DNA of 64,000 nt from positions 123,388,331 to 123,452,330 of the forward strand of contig OX123183.2 of assembly GCA_944739405.2 (NCBI GenBank). The letters run 5' to 3'. Numbering within the stretch: the first letter of the stretch is position 1; each line of letters starts with the position of its first letter. The stretch comes from Euclidia mi. Its lineage: Eukaryota > Arthropoda > Insecta > Lepidoptera > Erebidae. Under the pieces are notes generated by a model. The model searched no databases. It was not told the DNA's origin and saw only the letters and a list, made by a program, of their open reading frames with translations. Of this stretch, positions 45,288-55,282 are shown piece by piece. The position numbers and the translations under genes were made by a program.

Positions 45288-45707
45288 TCTGATACTAATA
45301 TATAAAGCTGAAGAGTTTGTTTGTTTGTTTGATTGAACGCGCTAATCTCAGGAACTACCGGTCCGATTTGAAAAATAATTTCAGTGTTAGATAGCCCATT
45401 TATCGAGGAAGGCTATAGGCTATATAACATCACGCTATGAGCCACGGCAGCGGAGCAGAAGCCTTAATTAACGCGGGTGTAACCGCGGGCATCATCTATA
45501 CTAATATATAAAGCTGAAGAGTTTGTATGTTTGTTTGGTTGCACGCGCTAATCTCAGGAACTACCAGTCCGATTTGAAAAATTATTTCAGTGTTAGATAG
45601 GTTATTTATTGAGGAAGGCTATAAGCTATATATAACACCACGCTATGAGCCACGGGAGCGGAGCAGTTGCCTTCAATAACGCGGGTGTAACCGCGGGCAT
45701 CATCTAG
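45288..45707 (+). mobile_element. Head-to-tail pair of short Helitrons
   Basis: Two copies, 45288-45496 and 45495-45707. Each begins TC (TCTATACTAATATATAAAGC in the second). Each ends with the hairpin CGCGGGTGTAACCGCG, then GCATCATCTA; the second copy has the full CTAG followed by T. The end of the first copy and the start of the second share bases. Non-coding, non-autonomous. Confidence 0.8.
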
Positions 45708-45896
45708 TCAACCGTATGCCTCGGACATAGAGTATATTATTGCAAAAAGTATAATAATATGCAAAAGGAGCTGGCCGGCCGGTCAGTAGACAATAGGTTA
45801 ACAGTGGTAAACAATTTTTTTATGCGTCCGTGTTATCTTAAGCCAAATTGAACCTTATATACAAGGACATATGGTACTTTGTATACAGTTTTGTGG

Positions 45897-46139
45897 CTAG
45901 CTAAAATATAACAAAAGGATGCGCCGGCGCATTTCGTTTTTTACGGGATTTTTTGAAAACACTTCTGTTTTACTGTACTTAGTAATCACACGTTCTACGT
46001 GTTTGCTCTTCCGACGATATTCGCTTTTGTACCTGGACTCTGATCTAATCTTATATGTATGGTGACTGTGGCCTGTATCACTGGATATCGTAATCTGTGA
46101 AGTTATTGTGTGTATCGGGACGGATTCCTGTGATCGCAT
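45897..46139 (-). CDS. Small ORF inside the piggyBac-like element
   Basis: 80 residues, highly basic and Ser/Tyr-rich (YKSEYRRKSKHVERVITKYS). I recognise no domain. It may be a decayed exon of the transposase or of the neighbouring element gene. Confidence 0.3.
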   Translation of the reverse strand: MRSQESVPIHTITSQITISSDTGHSHHTYKIRSESRYKSEYRRKSKHVERVITKYSKTEVFSKNPVKNEMRRRILLLYFS

Positions 46140-46395
46140 TTGTGAAGACTGTCGTTTGATGTGTGATTAATGTGATTTTTGTTAATTATTCTTTTAAAAA
46201 ATATGAGATAATATCTCGTAACTTATCATTTATGATAAAGCATTAAAAGATGTTTGTTGTCGTTTGATGTGTAATTATTGATAATTTACAAAAACAAGTT
46301 ATTGAATTATTTAAATTGTTTTATTTTACATTAACATAGGTAAAACAATAATCATATTATAGAACAGTGCACGACAGTTTTGATAAGGACTAATT

Positions 46396-46941
46396 TCAGT
46401 TTTTCTTAAAATTATTTACAAGGATTTCTACTTCATTTAGAAATTCTGCAAGACGATTATTTGGCACATTTTCTATTAGTTGTCTAATGGCAAAAGCTGC
46501 CACATTTTTACAATTGCATGGAGGCAACCCATTACCTTCTTTAGTCTGGGTACTTGCATCTTTTTTTCGTCCACTGGTAATCTTCTTTATCTTCGCTTTT
46601 ACAAGTCGTTTGATTTCTTCCATATTGTCGTCTTTACCAAATTCAGTTTTATTGTCTGAACAAAAGAAATAAAATATTACATTGTTACCTATCGTAAAGA
46701 GGAAAGATAAAAATTAAATTGTAAGCAAATTTACATAACGTATTTTTTTAACTAACTAATTGTGTGTAGGGGTTGACGACACCTGACTTTTGAAAAAGGC
46801 ACATAGATGTGGGTTTTTTAAAGACATTTTAGATTTCTTTACATATGTATTAGCTTAATTTTATCTGAAACACAGGTTTCTATGATTTTGATTCATCTTA
46901 GATTAATTAACTGAGAGTTATGCCTTACCTTCATGCTCCAT
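46396..46941 (-). CDS. Small intron-containing gene carried by the piggyBac-like element
   Basis: Exon 1 is 46941-46929 (ATGGAGCATGAAG), the donor is GTAAGG, the intron 46928-46656 ends TTTTGTTCAG, and exon 2 is 46655-46396. Together they give a 90-residue frame, and the phase fits exactly. The protein has a basic N-terminus (EIKRLVKAKIKKI), a CNC motif (LPPCNCKNVAAFAIRQLIE) and an amphipathic C-terminus (RLAEFLNEVEILVNNF). No function is assigned. Upstream in-frame codons of exon 2 also allow an internal ATG at 46623. Confidence 0.45.
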
Positions 46942-47373
46942 TACTATTTCAGCTAATAACCAATAAAACTGTCACAATTTTACCACAAATATCGCAGGAA
47001 ACTTCACATACACGCTTTAAACACGATACAGTACATGTAACTAAAAACTTAACATATCAAACTGTTCATGTCGAAATCTAGAGCTTCATGCCGAAAACGC
47101 CGATGGGCGGGCAAGGATACTTAATCGAGATGCCGGGCCCGCCGATGGGCGGGCTGTATATCATACTATCGCGGCACCTGGGTAATGACGTTAATTTTCA
47201 GGTAGGCAGTGAATGGGTTAAAAGTCATATACACCCCAGCCACAGCTCGGTACATACTGGTTATTGAATAGGTACCTAATGTACCTATATGTTTTTTAAA
47301 AGAAAACGCGAAAGATTACATTGCATTTAAAGTTGCTATAATAACGAAATAACGACCAAGCTTCATTTTTCAG

Positions 47374-47635
47374 CCGAAGACGACTCAGTAATACAAAGCC
47401 TAGGCCTGCGGCTAGCCGCACACCTACACCGCCTACCTACACTCTAAAGTGTAAGACCAGAAGATTCGTCATGGACGATACTCAAGAGCTGCACTTCAGG
47501 ATAGAGATCCAGAACAAGGTGTACAGGAGAGAGGTGGCGGCACTGGACAAGGAGATAGGGAGGCTTGAGAGGCTATTGGCTGAACCCTTGGATACAAGCA
47601 GCGGGTCTAACGTGTCTATCGCATTACATAAAAGA
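47374..47635 (+). CDS. GABA-B-R2: GABA-B-R2, exon j (coiled coil), with 32-base frame-breaking insert
   Basis: 262 bases between ATTTTTCAG and GTAAGT. The first part EDDSVIQSLGLRL follows from exon i. About 32 bases (around 47418-47450, CA/CC-rich) then shift the frame before KCKTRRFVMDD. The coiled coil is IEIQNKVYRREVAALDKEIG and RLERLLAE, the helix that pairs with R1 to mask its ER-retention signal. Without the insert the phases at both ends agree. Confidence 0.85.
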
Positions 47636-47791
47636 GTAAGTACCTAGAATTAAGTTGATATGACTTGCTTAGATTTGTTGGCAAGGTCCATATAGTCTTT
47701 GAATTGGCCTGTGCAGAATAGCATTCAGTAAAACCTAGTAAGACTAAAAAGCTGACCTCGAGTCAAACGTCTTTGGCCTTACCGGGACGAC

Positions 47792-47856
47792 GAGTACCTA
47801 CTTGTGTAAAATACTTTACGATAAAATCGTAAAGTATTTTACACAAGTAGGTACTC
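47792..47856. repeat. Perfect 30 bp hairpin in a GABA-B-R2 intron
   Basis: 47792-47821 is the exact reverse complement of 47827-47856, with a 5-base loop (TAAAA). It lies in the intron before the last exon. The shape resembles a small-RNA precursor or a foldback MITE. Confidence 0.9.
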
Positions 47857-48091
47857 GGTACTCTGAATAAGTAAATCGTACCCATCGATATATATCTACT
47901 AAAGTATTGTACCTTTCACAAAATGCTGTGTAAAAGATTAAGTTTAAAACCATATTTAGTAATGACACATATATATTATGTGAAACTCTTAACTTTGGTA
48001 AATAGTGTCGCATTCATTTCTGTACAAGTATAATAAAAATACTGTTGGCCAAACCAGAATCATCTACAAGAGGTTCACTTTTATTTTACAG

Positions 48092-48991
48092 ACGGAGCTA
48101 AACACTGTAGAAGAAGAGGGTATATCGCGAGCAGACGTCAACAGACGCACTCCAAGTGTCAGCGGTGGTCTACCAATACTACTCCTATCAGTCCTACCTC
48201 CAGTCATTCCTCGGGCCAGATGGCCTTCCGCCGAAGCCTACCGGGGCAGAAACTCGGTCAGTTTCAGCTCACAGCCAAAACTCAACTACCGGAATTCACA
48301 ACCTGCGATAGACCTGTACAATCTCTGTCTAAACAAAAGAGAAGAACACACAGGTCTTCTAAGCAGATTAAAAAGCTTCTTCGGCAGCAGACCGTCCAGC
48401 AGAAAAGCATCTACCATGTCAATAGCAGACCCTACGGGGCAGAGCATAGCATCTGCTTTAAAGATGCACGTTGGGATGATAGCTGGGCTCGTTCCAGGTA
48501 ATAGGAAACATTCCATGGTCTTATCCTGCAACACTCTTCATGTGCCACATCCAGAGTTAAAGCTAAGAAGAGAGTCATACGCAAAGAGTGGTCTGATCAT
48601 TCGCGTAACAGATGATGAACCATCCTGTTCCTTCGATCCTCAGCCCTTAGGACCGCAGAAGTATATCGCTGAGCCGGAGACGAAGGTCAATTTTATGTTA
48701 CCAACTACTTACAAAAGACCGATGTCTCATCAGAATTCTTGCGAGAAGTTCAAAGGTTCTCCAAGGTTTCCTCATAGAATATCGCTTTCTGCTAGTAACA
48801 GCCTAACTTTGGACACGAGGCGAAAGACGAGCGTTGATAGTGTCTTCAATGTGACTTCTAGGGTCTTTGAGGAGCAACGAAGATACAGCCATCAGAATGT
48901 CAACCAAGATTCAAAAGGGAATGCTATTTTGGAGAGTAGGTGGAAGTCTACGGAAGATGCAAGACCTGGACCTTCGTCAGCAAGAGATTGA
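48092..48991 (+). CDS. GABA-B-R2: GABA-B-R2, last exon (cytoplasmic tail)
   Basis: Acceptor ATTTTACAG, then 300 codons to the TGA at 48989-48991. RTPSVSGGLPILLLSVLPP, VIPRARWPSAE, VSFSSQPKLN, ETKVNFML and KGSPRFPHRIS correspond to blocks in the fly GABA-B-R2 tail and separate it from R1 and R3. The tail is Ser/Lys/Arg-rich and probably disordered. This exon is fully open. Confidence 0.92.
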   Translation, partial: TELNTVEEEGISRADVNRRTPSVSGGLPILLLSVLPPVIPRARWPSAEAYRGRNSVSFSSQPKLNYRNSQPAIDLYNLCLNKREEHTGLLSRLKSFFGSRPSSRKASTMSIADPTGQSIASALKMHVGMIAGLVPGNRKHSMVLSCNTLHVPHPELKLRRESYAKSGLIIRVTDDEPSCSFDPQPLGPQKYIAEPETKVNFMLPTTYKRPMSHQNSCEKFKGSPRFPHRISLSASNSLTLDTRRKTSVDSVFNVTSRVFEEQRRYSHQNVNQDSKGNAILESRWKSTEDARPGPSSARD

Positions 48992-49860
48992 ATGAATTGT
49001 GCCAATAACTTGTGCCAAATATATTGAAGTACCTGTAGAACAAGAAGATTTTTGTGATTTTGAATAAGTAGCATTAAATTAAAATACCTGTCGTTGCCAA
49101 CGTCACTCATGTTTATACATCCATGTAAGGTAAGAATACACTCATATAAGGTAAGAATATTGTAATATATTAGTGCATTCAGTATTTTATCTATAAGATT
49201 CTGTATAAATATTTATGAATAGTAGCTGTGTGCTCAATCGTCTACAAATATCTATCTAATATAACACATATAAGGGTAATCTAGGAATTGATTAAATTAT
49301 AATTTAAGTTACATGAAAGTACCTCGTCGTATGTTATGTATAAGTAGCATTTTTGATGGGTTTTAACTAAGTCGTCGTTAATGAAAATCTTTAACTGTTT
49401 GTAGACAAACATTCTTATTTTATATCTTCCCATCACGTTCGTATCTACAGTTTAGTTAATATTTCAAAAAGTCTTCCGACTGACTTGGCTTTATTACAAA
49501 TCTACGATAAAAACTGTTTATTCCTAGATTTGCGAAATATTTCATTTCGACATTTGTCTTCGTTTGAACAAAAATGTTTCTTTTGACTTTACTAAAGCGA
49601 GATTTAAACGTTAATCTAGGTATATCAAATCTTCTTTTTTTTATAAGGCTATCAGTCCTTTTCAATTTTGATCGATTTCTATGTAAATATGACATTGCAT
49701 AATTTTGAATATTATTATGACGAGTTCTCATTACATTAGGTATGCTGGTTTCGCCTAATGAATATTTAAGCGATGGTAAATGCCGGGCGAATAAAATAAT
49801 ATATTAGGTATATATTAAGTAGTATAAGAAGACAGCAATAAAGTCCGGGCATTAACGAGT
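48992..49860 (+). other. GABA-B-R2: 3' UTR of GABA-B-R2 with polyA signal
   Basis: AT-rich non-coding sequence after the stop. A clear AATAAA at 49837-49842 is the probable polyadenylation signal. The exact cleavage site is not determinable here. Confidence 0.55.
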
Positions 49861-50347
49861 AAATAAAATAAGGTTTTATATACTTATACTTCTTGTAAAT
49901 AAAATTTGCCTAAGTAGACGAAAATTAAAATAAATATTTACTGATTTTTCAGCATTTCTGTTTTTTATGATATAATGAATAAATAAAAATACTTATTAAG
50001 AATATAACAAGTTATTGGGGATAGAAAAAATACATATTTTAAAGCTAATATTTGGATATTTAGGTACAATTATTAAAAGTAAATTAACATTGGTCAGCCG
50101 TGTAGATATGTATATCTAACATCTTTTTAATAAAATAAATAAATAATTAATTTAATTATTAATAAAACCGACCTCAAATTCACGTGCCGAAATAATTTAA
50201 TGTCATAAAGGTACTTTTGAGAACACGAGCAATAAATCTTAGGTAGGTACCTACTCTGCCCTTCAAATGTTGCCCGAAATTAATATCAGACCAAAATGCA
50301 AAATATCTGATATTTAAGGTCAGTTTTATATAAGTAGAATATCAAAT

Positions 50348-50499
50348 GAGTGTGCAACGATTTACCAACATTCGTTTGACCAATGAACCATTGTTCATGG
50401 TTGAAACGTTCGTTGGATGAAAATTTCATTGTTTAAAGATTAGGTATGTTGATGAATGATTCATTGGTCAAACGAATGTTGGGCAATGGTTGCACACTC
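50348..50499. mobile_element. 152 bp MITE with 9 bp TSD
   Basis: Inverted repeats of about 45 bp begin GAGTGTGCAAC and share CCAACATTCGTTTGACCAAT. The direct repeat ATATCAAAT flanks both sides (50339-50347, 50500-50508). Non-coding; the 9 bp TSD suggests a Mutator-type source. Confidence 0.9.
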
Positions 50500-50728
50500 A
50501 TATCAAATTGTAAATGTGTAGTTTATGAATAATAATTTACCTATCTAGTATGATCATGTGAATATCATGAGTAATATCATGACGGACAAGGAATATGGAC
50601 ACCAAAGAGTAGTTTAGTTTTTACGGCAATACGAACGCAGTATTATGCCAATAAGGCTGTTATTTTAGATCAAATAACATCTCAGTGTGGGTCTTTTAAA
50701 TAACAGCATGCCATCTAATAATTTAGTC

Positions 50729-50905
50729 TGCCTCCGTGGTCCAGTAGATAGCGTATGCTTCTGCTGGTCAGGAGATCCCGAGTTCGATTCCCGGGCTGGT
50801 CACTTATAAGTTAATTTTTACCGAATTCTCAGTAGCATCACGGGGTCTGGCTATCTGTCTGGTAACGTCAATAAGGTTGATCCCCATTACTCTAATATCC
50901 AAGTA
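50729..50905 (+). mobile_element. tRNA-derived SINE, family A
   Basis: TGCCTCCGTGGTCCAGTAGA head, CCGAGTTCGATTCCCG B box, and a TAGCATCACGGGGTCTGG body with the 3' third lost. Confidence 0.8.
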
Positions 50906-51059
50906 CAGTCTGATCAAAAGGTTTGGAGTCCAGAGGAAAGTAAAATTACTTTACGCGATGTTACACGCCATCAACCAATTTAGCCCGATGGAGCCCATGA
51001 AGGGATTTCGGGATTTACTCGAGCGCGTCAGATATTGATAGCACCCATTTCCTACGGTT

Positions 51060-51480
51060 CACTACATAGTATAAAACAAAGTCTATCCGCTGTCTGTCTG
51101 TCTGTCTGTCACCAGGCTGCATCTCATAAACCGTGATTGCCAGAAATTTTCACAAATTATGTATTTCGGTTGTCGCTATAACAACATATACTAAAAATAA
51201 AAAATGAAGATTTTAAGAGGGGGGGAGGCATACAATAAATGTGTTTTTTTTAGTATTTTTTGCTCAAAATTACTAACGGTAACAGGTAGACGCTTAAAAT
51301 TTTCACAGAGTAATTATGTAGTTGTACCTTTCAATATAAATAATTAAATAAAAAAAAGTTAATAATAAAGGGGGGCTCCCATACAACAAACTTAATTTTT
51401 AAGCAATTTGTTACTCGATCTTAATAAACAGGTAGAAACTTAAAAAAAATTAAGTATAGGTACAACAAACGTGATTGGCA
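51060..51480 (+). repeat. Common moth interspersed repeat (CTGTCTGTC... family)
   Basis: GCTGTCTGTCTGTCTGTC, CACCAGGCTGCATCTCAT, CCGTGATTGCCAG and the TCGCTATAACAACATATAC block form a repeat widespread in Lepidoptera whose class I cannot assign. A second, more diverged GGCTCCCATACAACAAAC segment follows. Confidence 0.6.
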
Positions 51481-52690
51481 AAACTAACATTTAAATAAGC
51501 AAAATGTTCACGCAACGTTGCCATAACTAATAAATATAATATTAAATATAATAATAAATATTAGTATTGAACATAAGCAATATGTGTACTATAGTATTGT
51601 CAGTGAAGACTTTTATTCTGTGTGAGAACACTTTATTATTAGAGACGTCTGTATAGTGTTACCCTTACTGTAAGTGGTCCCAAAGTGTTCAATGTATATT
51701 TAAGGAACCTTATGTGTGTAGCATTTTATTAAGATTGGTATTGTGTGAATATATGTAGGTATGTCATAAAGTTTTAAATTTAAATATGGCATTATAATTT
51801 CTATGTTTTTCTTAAAAAGCAGGCAATCCAATTTTCAAACAAGGAAAGCTCCCGCAACCTTGGTTGACATGAAATGTATGTACTTAATAAGATTAAAAAA
51901 AACAACATTTTGTAATGGTGGCATGTACATGTTTTTATTATACAAATGAGTAACAATTGCACAAATGAATCACCATTTCGGCATTATTTCGCTAAAGCAA
52001 CACCTTAAAATAAATACGTATTGCTAAGCTACTAGCGCTTCTAGACAAAATCCATATTCATAATTATGAAGGAGCTGAGATAATGAAGAGTATACAATGT
52101 TATACTTAGTACACTAATAAACTAAACGAAACTAATTCTACAAACCAACTCTTAGTGCTTGGCCACTGGCCACAGTGAAAGGCAGGCGCGGGTGCGGGCA
52201 CGACGCGGGAAACTCAAACATATGAAACTCTATAGGAGTGTCCGCGGTGGGCGAGCGGGCATGGCGAGCGGCGCGGGCGGTGTAGCGCGGGGAGTACGCG
52301 GGCAACTCAAACCATAGCACTTTCATACACAGATCTGTGATAAACATGGATTGAACGTACCTACGAAATTAGCGTGCATAACTACGAAATGATGTGGCGA
52401 ATGAAATGGCTGCCGTTGGGTTGGACCCCAGAATATAATCGATACATTGAGCCGGTTAGAGGTAAATAATACATTACTGTACATTTATAAATATTAAGTA
52501 AATTGATATTTGTAGTAAGTTACTTTAAATCTTTTGCCAGATTAGTTTATTCCATAATGCAAATGCGGGCGAACATGGTAAAGCGAAAAATGTCCCTTGT
52601 TTCAAACATGTAAGAAAATATTCTCTGGTAGCCAATATCGATACTGTGTCGCTGTGATAGTACCGGACATGAATGGCACCATACATACCG
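51481..52690. other. Intergenic, AT-rich; GC-rich patch at 52180-52320
   Basis: No gene recognised. The GC-rich patch (GCGGTGGGCGAGCGGGC, ACTCAAACATATGAAACTC) resembles the interior of GC-rich moth MITEs but has no clear ends. Confidence 0.45.
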
Positions 52691-52719
52691 TTATGAAATC
52701 ATATGAAACACACAGCTGT

Positions 52720-53312
52720 GATAGTTTTCGGTTTGACGTCTCACCGCCAGATGATAAGTGCACCAAACGCACTATGCTGTCCACAGTGGCTCGACTATGG
52801 GACATAATGGGTTTTGTGGCTCCCACAATTTTGTACGCCAAGCTCTCGATCAAAGAGCTTTGGCTATCAAAGTGTGAGTGGGATGAAACACCCCCTGACC
52901 ATATTGTCGCCGCTTGGGGCCAGTTTTGTATTAAGCTTACCGCGCTCAATCAAATTACTATTCCGCGTCATCTTGGGTTGGTAGATGGATATACCGTCAA
53001 CTTAATAGGTTTCGCTGACGCCAGCGAGCGTGCTTACGGTGGAGTCGTATATCTGCAAGTCCGCATTGGTTCTAACTACTCGGTGCAGTTAGTTTGTGCC
53101 AAGTCCTAGGTCTCGCCTGTTGAAACCATTTCGGTTGCGGGACTGGAGTTGTGCGCGGCCCTTCTGCTGTCTCAGTTGCTCCGCAGGGTTCAAGACACAG
53201 TTTTGTCCCACTACCCTATTAATAAAATATACGCATTTTCTGACTCCAAAGTAGTGCTCGCTTGGATTCTTTCTTCTCCTCACCGCTGGCAGACTTTGTC
53301 GCCAACCGCGTT
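52720..53312 (+). pseudogene. Fragment of BEL/Pao element 2 relative (RT end and RNase H)
   Basis: Nearly identical to 18707-19280. It carries the same CDSFRFDVSPPDDKC and LSTVARLWDIMGF blocks and the same one-base slip before VANRV, so both derive from a common defective source. This copy retains bases lost at 18912 and 19206 but has its own TAG near 53107. LTRs are absent; both ends are abrupt. Confidence 0.85.
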
Positions 53313-53339
53313 AGTAGCTTGCCGCTACAAATATATTTT

Positions 53340-55080
53340 TTGTGAAAAAATATATTTTACACTTTTATTCTTGTATTAATACCCAAAATAATATTCCTTC
53401 AGTCTTTTGGGACAATGTAGTGTACTCACACGTATTCATGCGTAAGAATGCGTATGAATAATGGCCGCACGCTCGCACTCACAGGGAAAGTTCCATGGTG
53501 TCTGGCTAGACGAATGGCCCTTCGGATTGGTCTGGCTGCTTAGTCTGGCAATAATGAATTTCAATTTTAGACAGTATTTTTAAACATATTTGAATACCAG
53601 CTTTGATACTTTAACGTAAGTAAGTATGTTTTTTTGGTACCTTTACTTCGCGCTACCTGTGAAATGGCACAGCATTCAAGTTAGTGGGTCGGCATACCTC
53701 TTAACAAGATTGTATACTAATAATCCTCAAAATTTCAGCTTTGATAAAATGACGTAGGTCCAGACCTACGGCTCTGGGATCTTGGACTAATATATTGTTC
53801 ACGAAATTGCTTGACTAGATTAGAATTTAAAGCTTTTCATTAGTTGGAGGCAATTTAATTTAGTCGTAAACTGTTTTAGAAAAAAATATTTCGAACATAT
53901 ACTAAATAGGCAAGGCAAGCATTATGCTGAGATGGTAACCGATTCAGAGGCTCTAGCACGAAATATTTACGAATTTGTTAAGTAAATGTATCGAGTCCTC
54001 GATGACAGAACTATAGCAGCCAGCACCCTCAAAGTAAGGAAGTAAATAGAGACCGCATTCAAATAGCAACCTTACCCAATATATTTACTTCACTCTGACT
54101 TATGATATTTTTCTCATGTAAGAGAAAGATAAATATACAAATGTCATTTCGAATCAGTTTCAAATCTTCGAAATTGTCGTAAATTTTAACTAGACTAGTG
54201 AATTGCTTACTCAAAATGAATTTCGATAAAATATCGATAATGTTTGCAATAAATATTTAGATTTGGTTTACTCAGAATGAATATCAATTGAATGTTGATA
54301 AATCCTCAGATAAAGTAAAATATGTGAATAAATCCAGCTTATGCTTAAATACTAGTAAATAATATACGATAAAAAATATATTTTTAAATTACCTTTTTAA
54401 GGTGAATAAAGCAATTGATATTCATAATATCATTAATAATCACTATCTATATGCAATGATAGGGTCAATGACAAGATCATTACCACGTAATGGTTTTCGA
54501 ATACAAAACCACGTTACGTATTTCAGACTTTTGGAATTTATATGCTTATTACTTAGAAAATTATCACGATCGTCAAGTGTTCGTCTAAAATCTTCCAAAC
54601 CAAGTTAGACCTTTTCAAATTGAAGCAAGGCCCCAGCCCAGTATGCTCAGTTACATAATTATAATTATATTAAATCACCAATCGAGAGTAGGCTGCAGTA
54701 ATAAGTGAGTTAACTAACAGATTAGAAATAAAATTTTACTGCAGGGTCAATTTTAAATAAAATATTTCACACATAATGAATCACATTTATTTAGGGTAAA
54801 ATAGAAAAAGTCACAGACAGTGTCATTGACTTAATAAAAAAAAACTCAAATCTTTACAAAATCATATTAAATATACAGGTCAAATTAATTACGCCCTTAT
54901 AGAAGCCTAGGTGTAAAATAAGTAAAACTTCTTAATTTCACCGCTAGTGGGGCGAGGATAATGTTTGCATCGCCAGTATACTTTTGAGAGCATCTGTTGC
55001 GTGCGGTGCGTAAACCTATATAATGAGTTAGCCTTTCAATGTCCTAAAAAGTAGCAACACGACAACTTTTTGGCCTATAA
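53340..55080. other. Intergenic, AT-rich, no gene recognised
   Basis: No ORF with convincing protein character. Short open frames (for example 54402-54608) have repeat-like or random composition. Confidence 0.5.
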
Positions 55081-55282
55081 TCTGTATAAATTACGTAACT
55101 GAATCACTGACAGATATGGCACAGCCAAAGCTACTGGGGGTGCAAGAAGTTGAAATTTGTCATGTATATGTTTCTTGGGTAGCGTAAGGGTGCACTAAAA
55201 AGGAATTTCTCGAAATTACCATAAAATCAGGCAAAAACAACGTTAAAAAATATGTGCGAGCATAGCTGCGACTATCCCCTAG
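55081..55282 (+). mobile_element. Helitron-like short element, copy 3
   Basis: Begins TCTGTATAAATTACG and ends CCCCTAG followed by T. The body (CACAGCCAAAGCTACTGGGG, AAGGGTGCACTAAAAAGGAA) matches 37915-38121 with more divergence. Confidence 0.6.

Larger units (their letters stand above)
44921..47217 (-). mobile_element. piggyBac-like element with TTAA TSD carrying a small gene
   Basis: TTAA (44917-44920, 47218-47221) flanks termini CCCATTCAGTGCC and, inverted, CCCATTCACTGCC. GC-rich palindromes of the form CCCGCCxATsGGCGGG recur inside both ends (near 44940, 44985, 45150; 47100 and 47145) and may be transposase-binding sites. No piggyBac transposase domain is visible. Inside are a Helitron pair and two short minus-strand ORFs, one with an intron. 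It sits within a GABA-B-R2 intron, on the opposite strand. Confidence 0.75.

Noticed and set aside
48005..48091. Upstream extension of the last GABA-B-R2 exon
   Set aside because: A good acceptor at 48091 in the right phase and lack of family similarity before it show that this part is intron.
48220..48501. Second plus-frame ORF within the last GABA-B-R2 exon
   Set aside because: It overlaps the conserved receptor tail in another frame and has no independent support.
52138..52347. Minus-strand ORF in a GC-rich patch
   Set aside because: Composition is driven by GC-rich repeat sequence and there is no domain or splice context.
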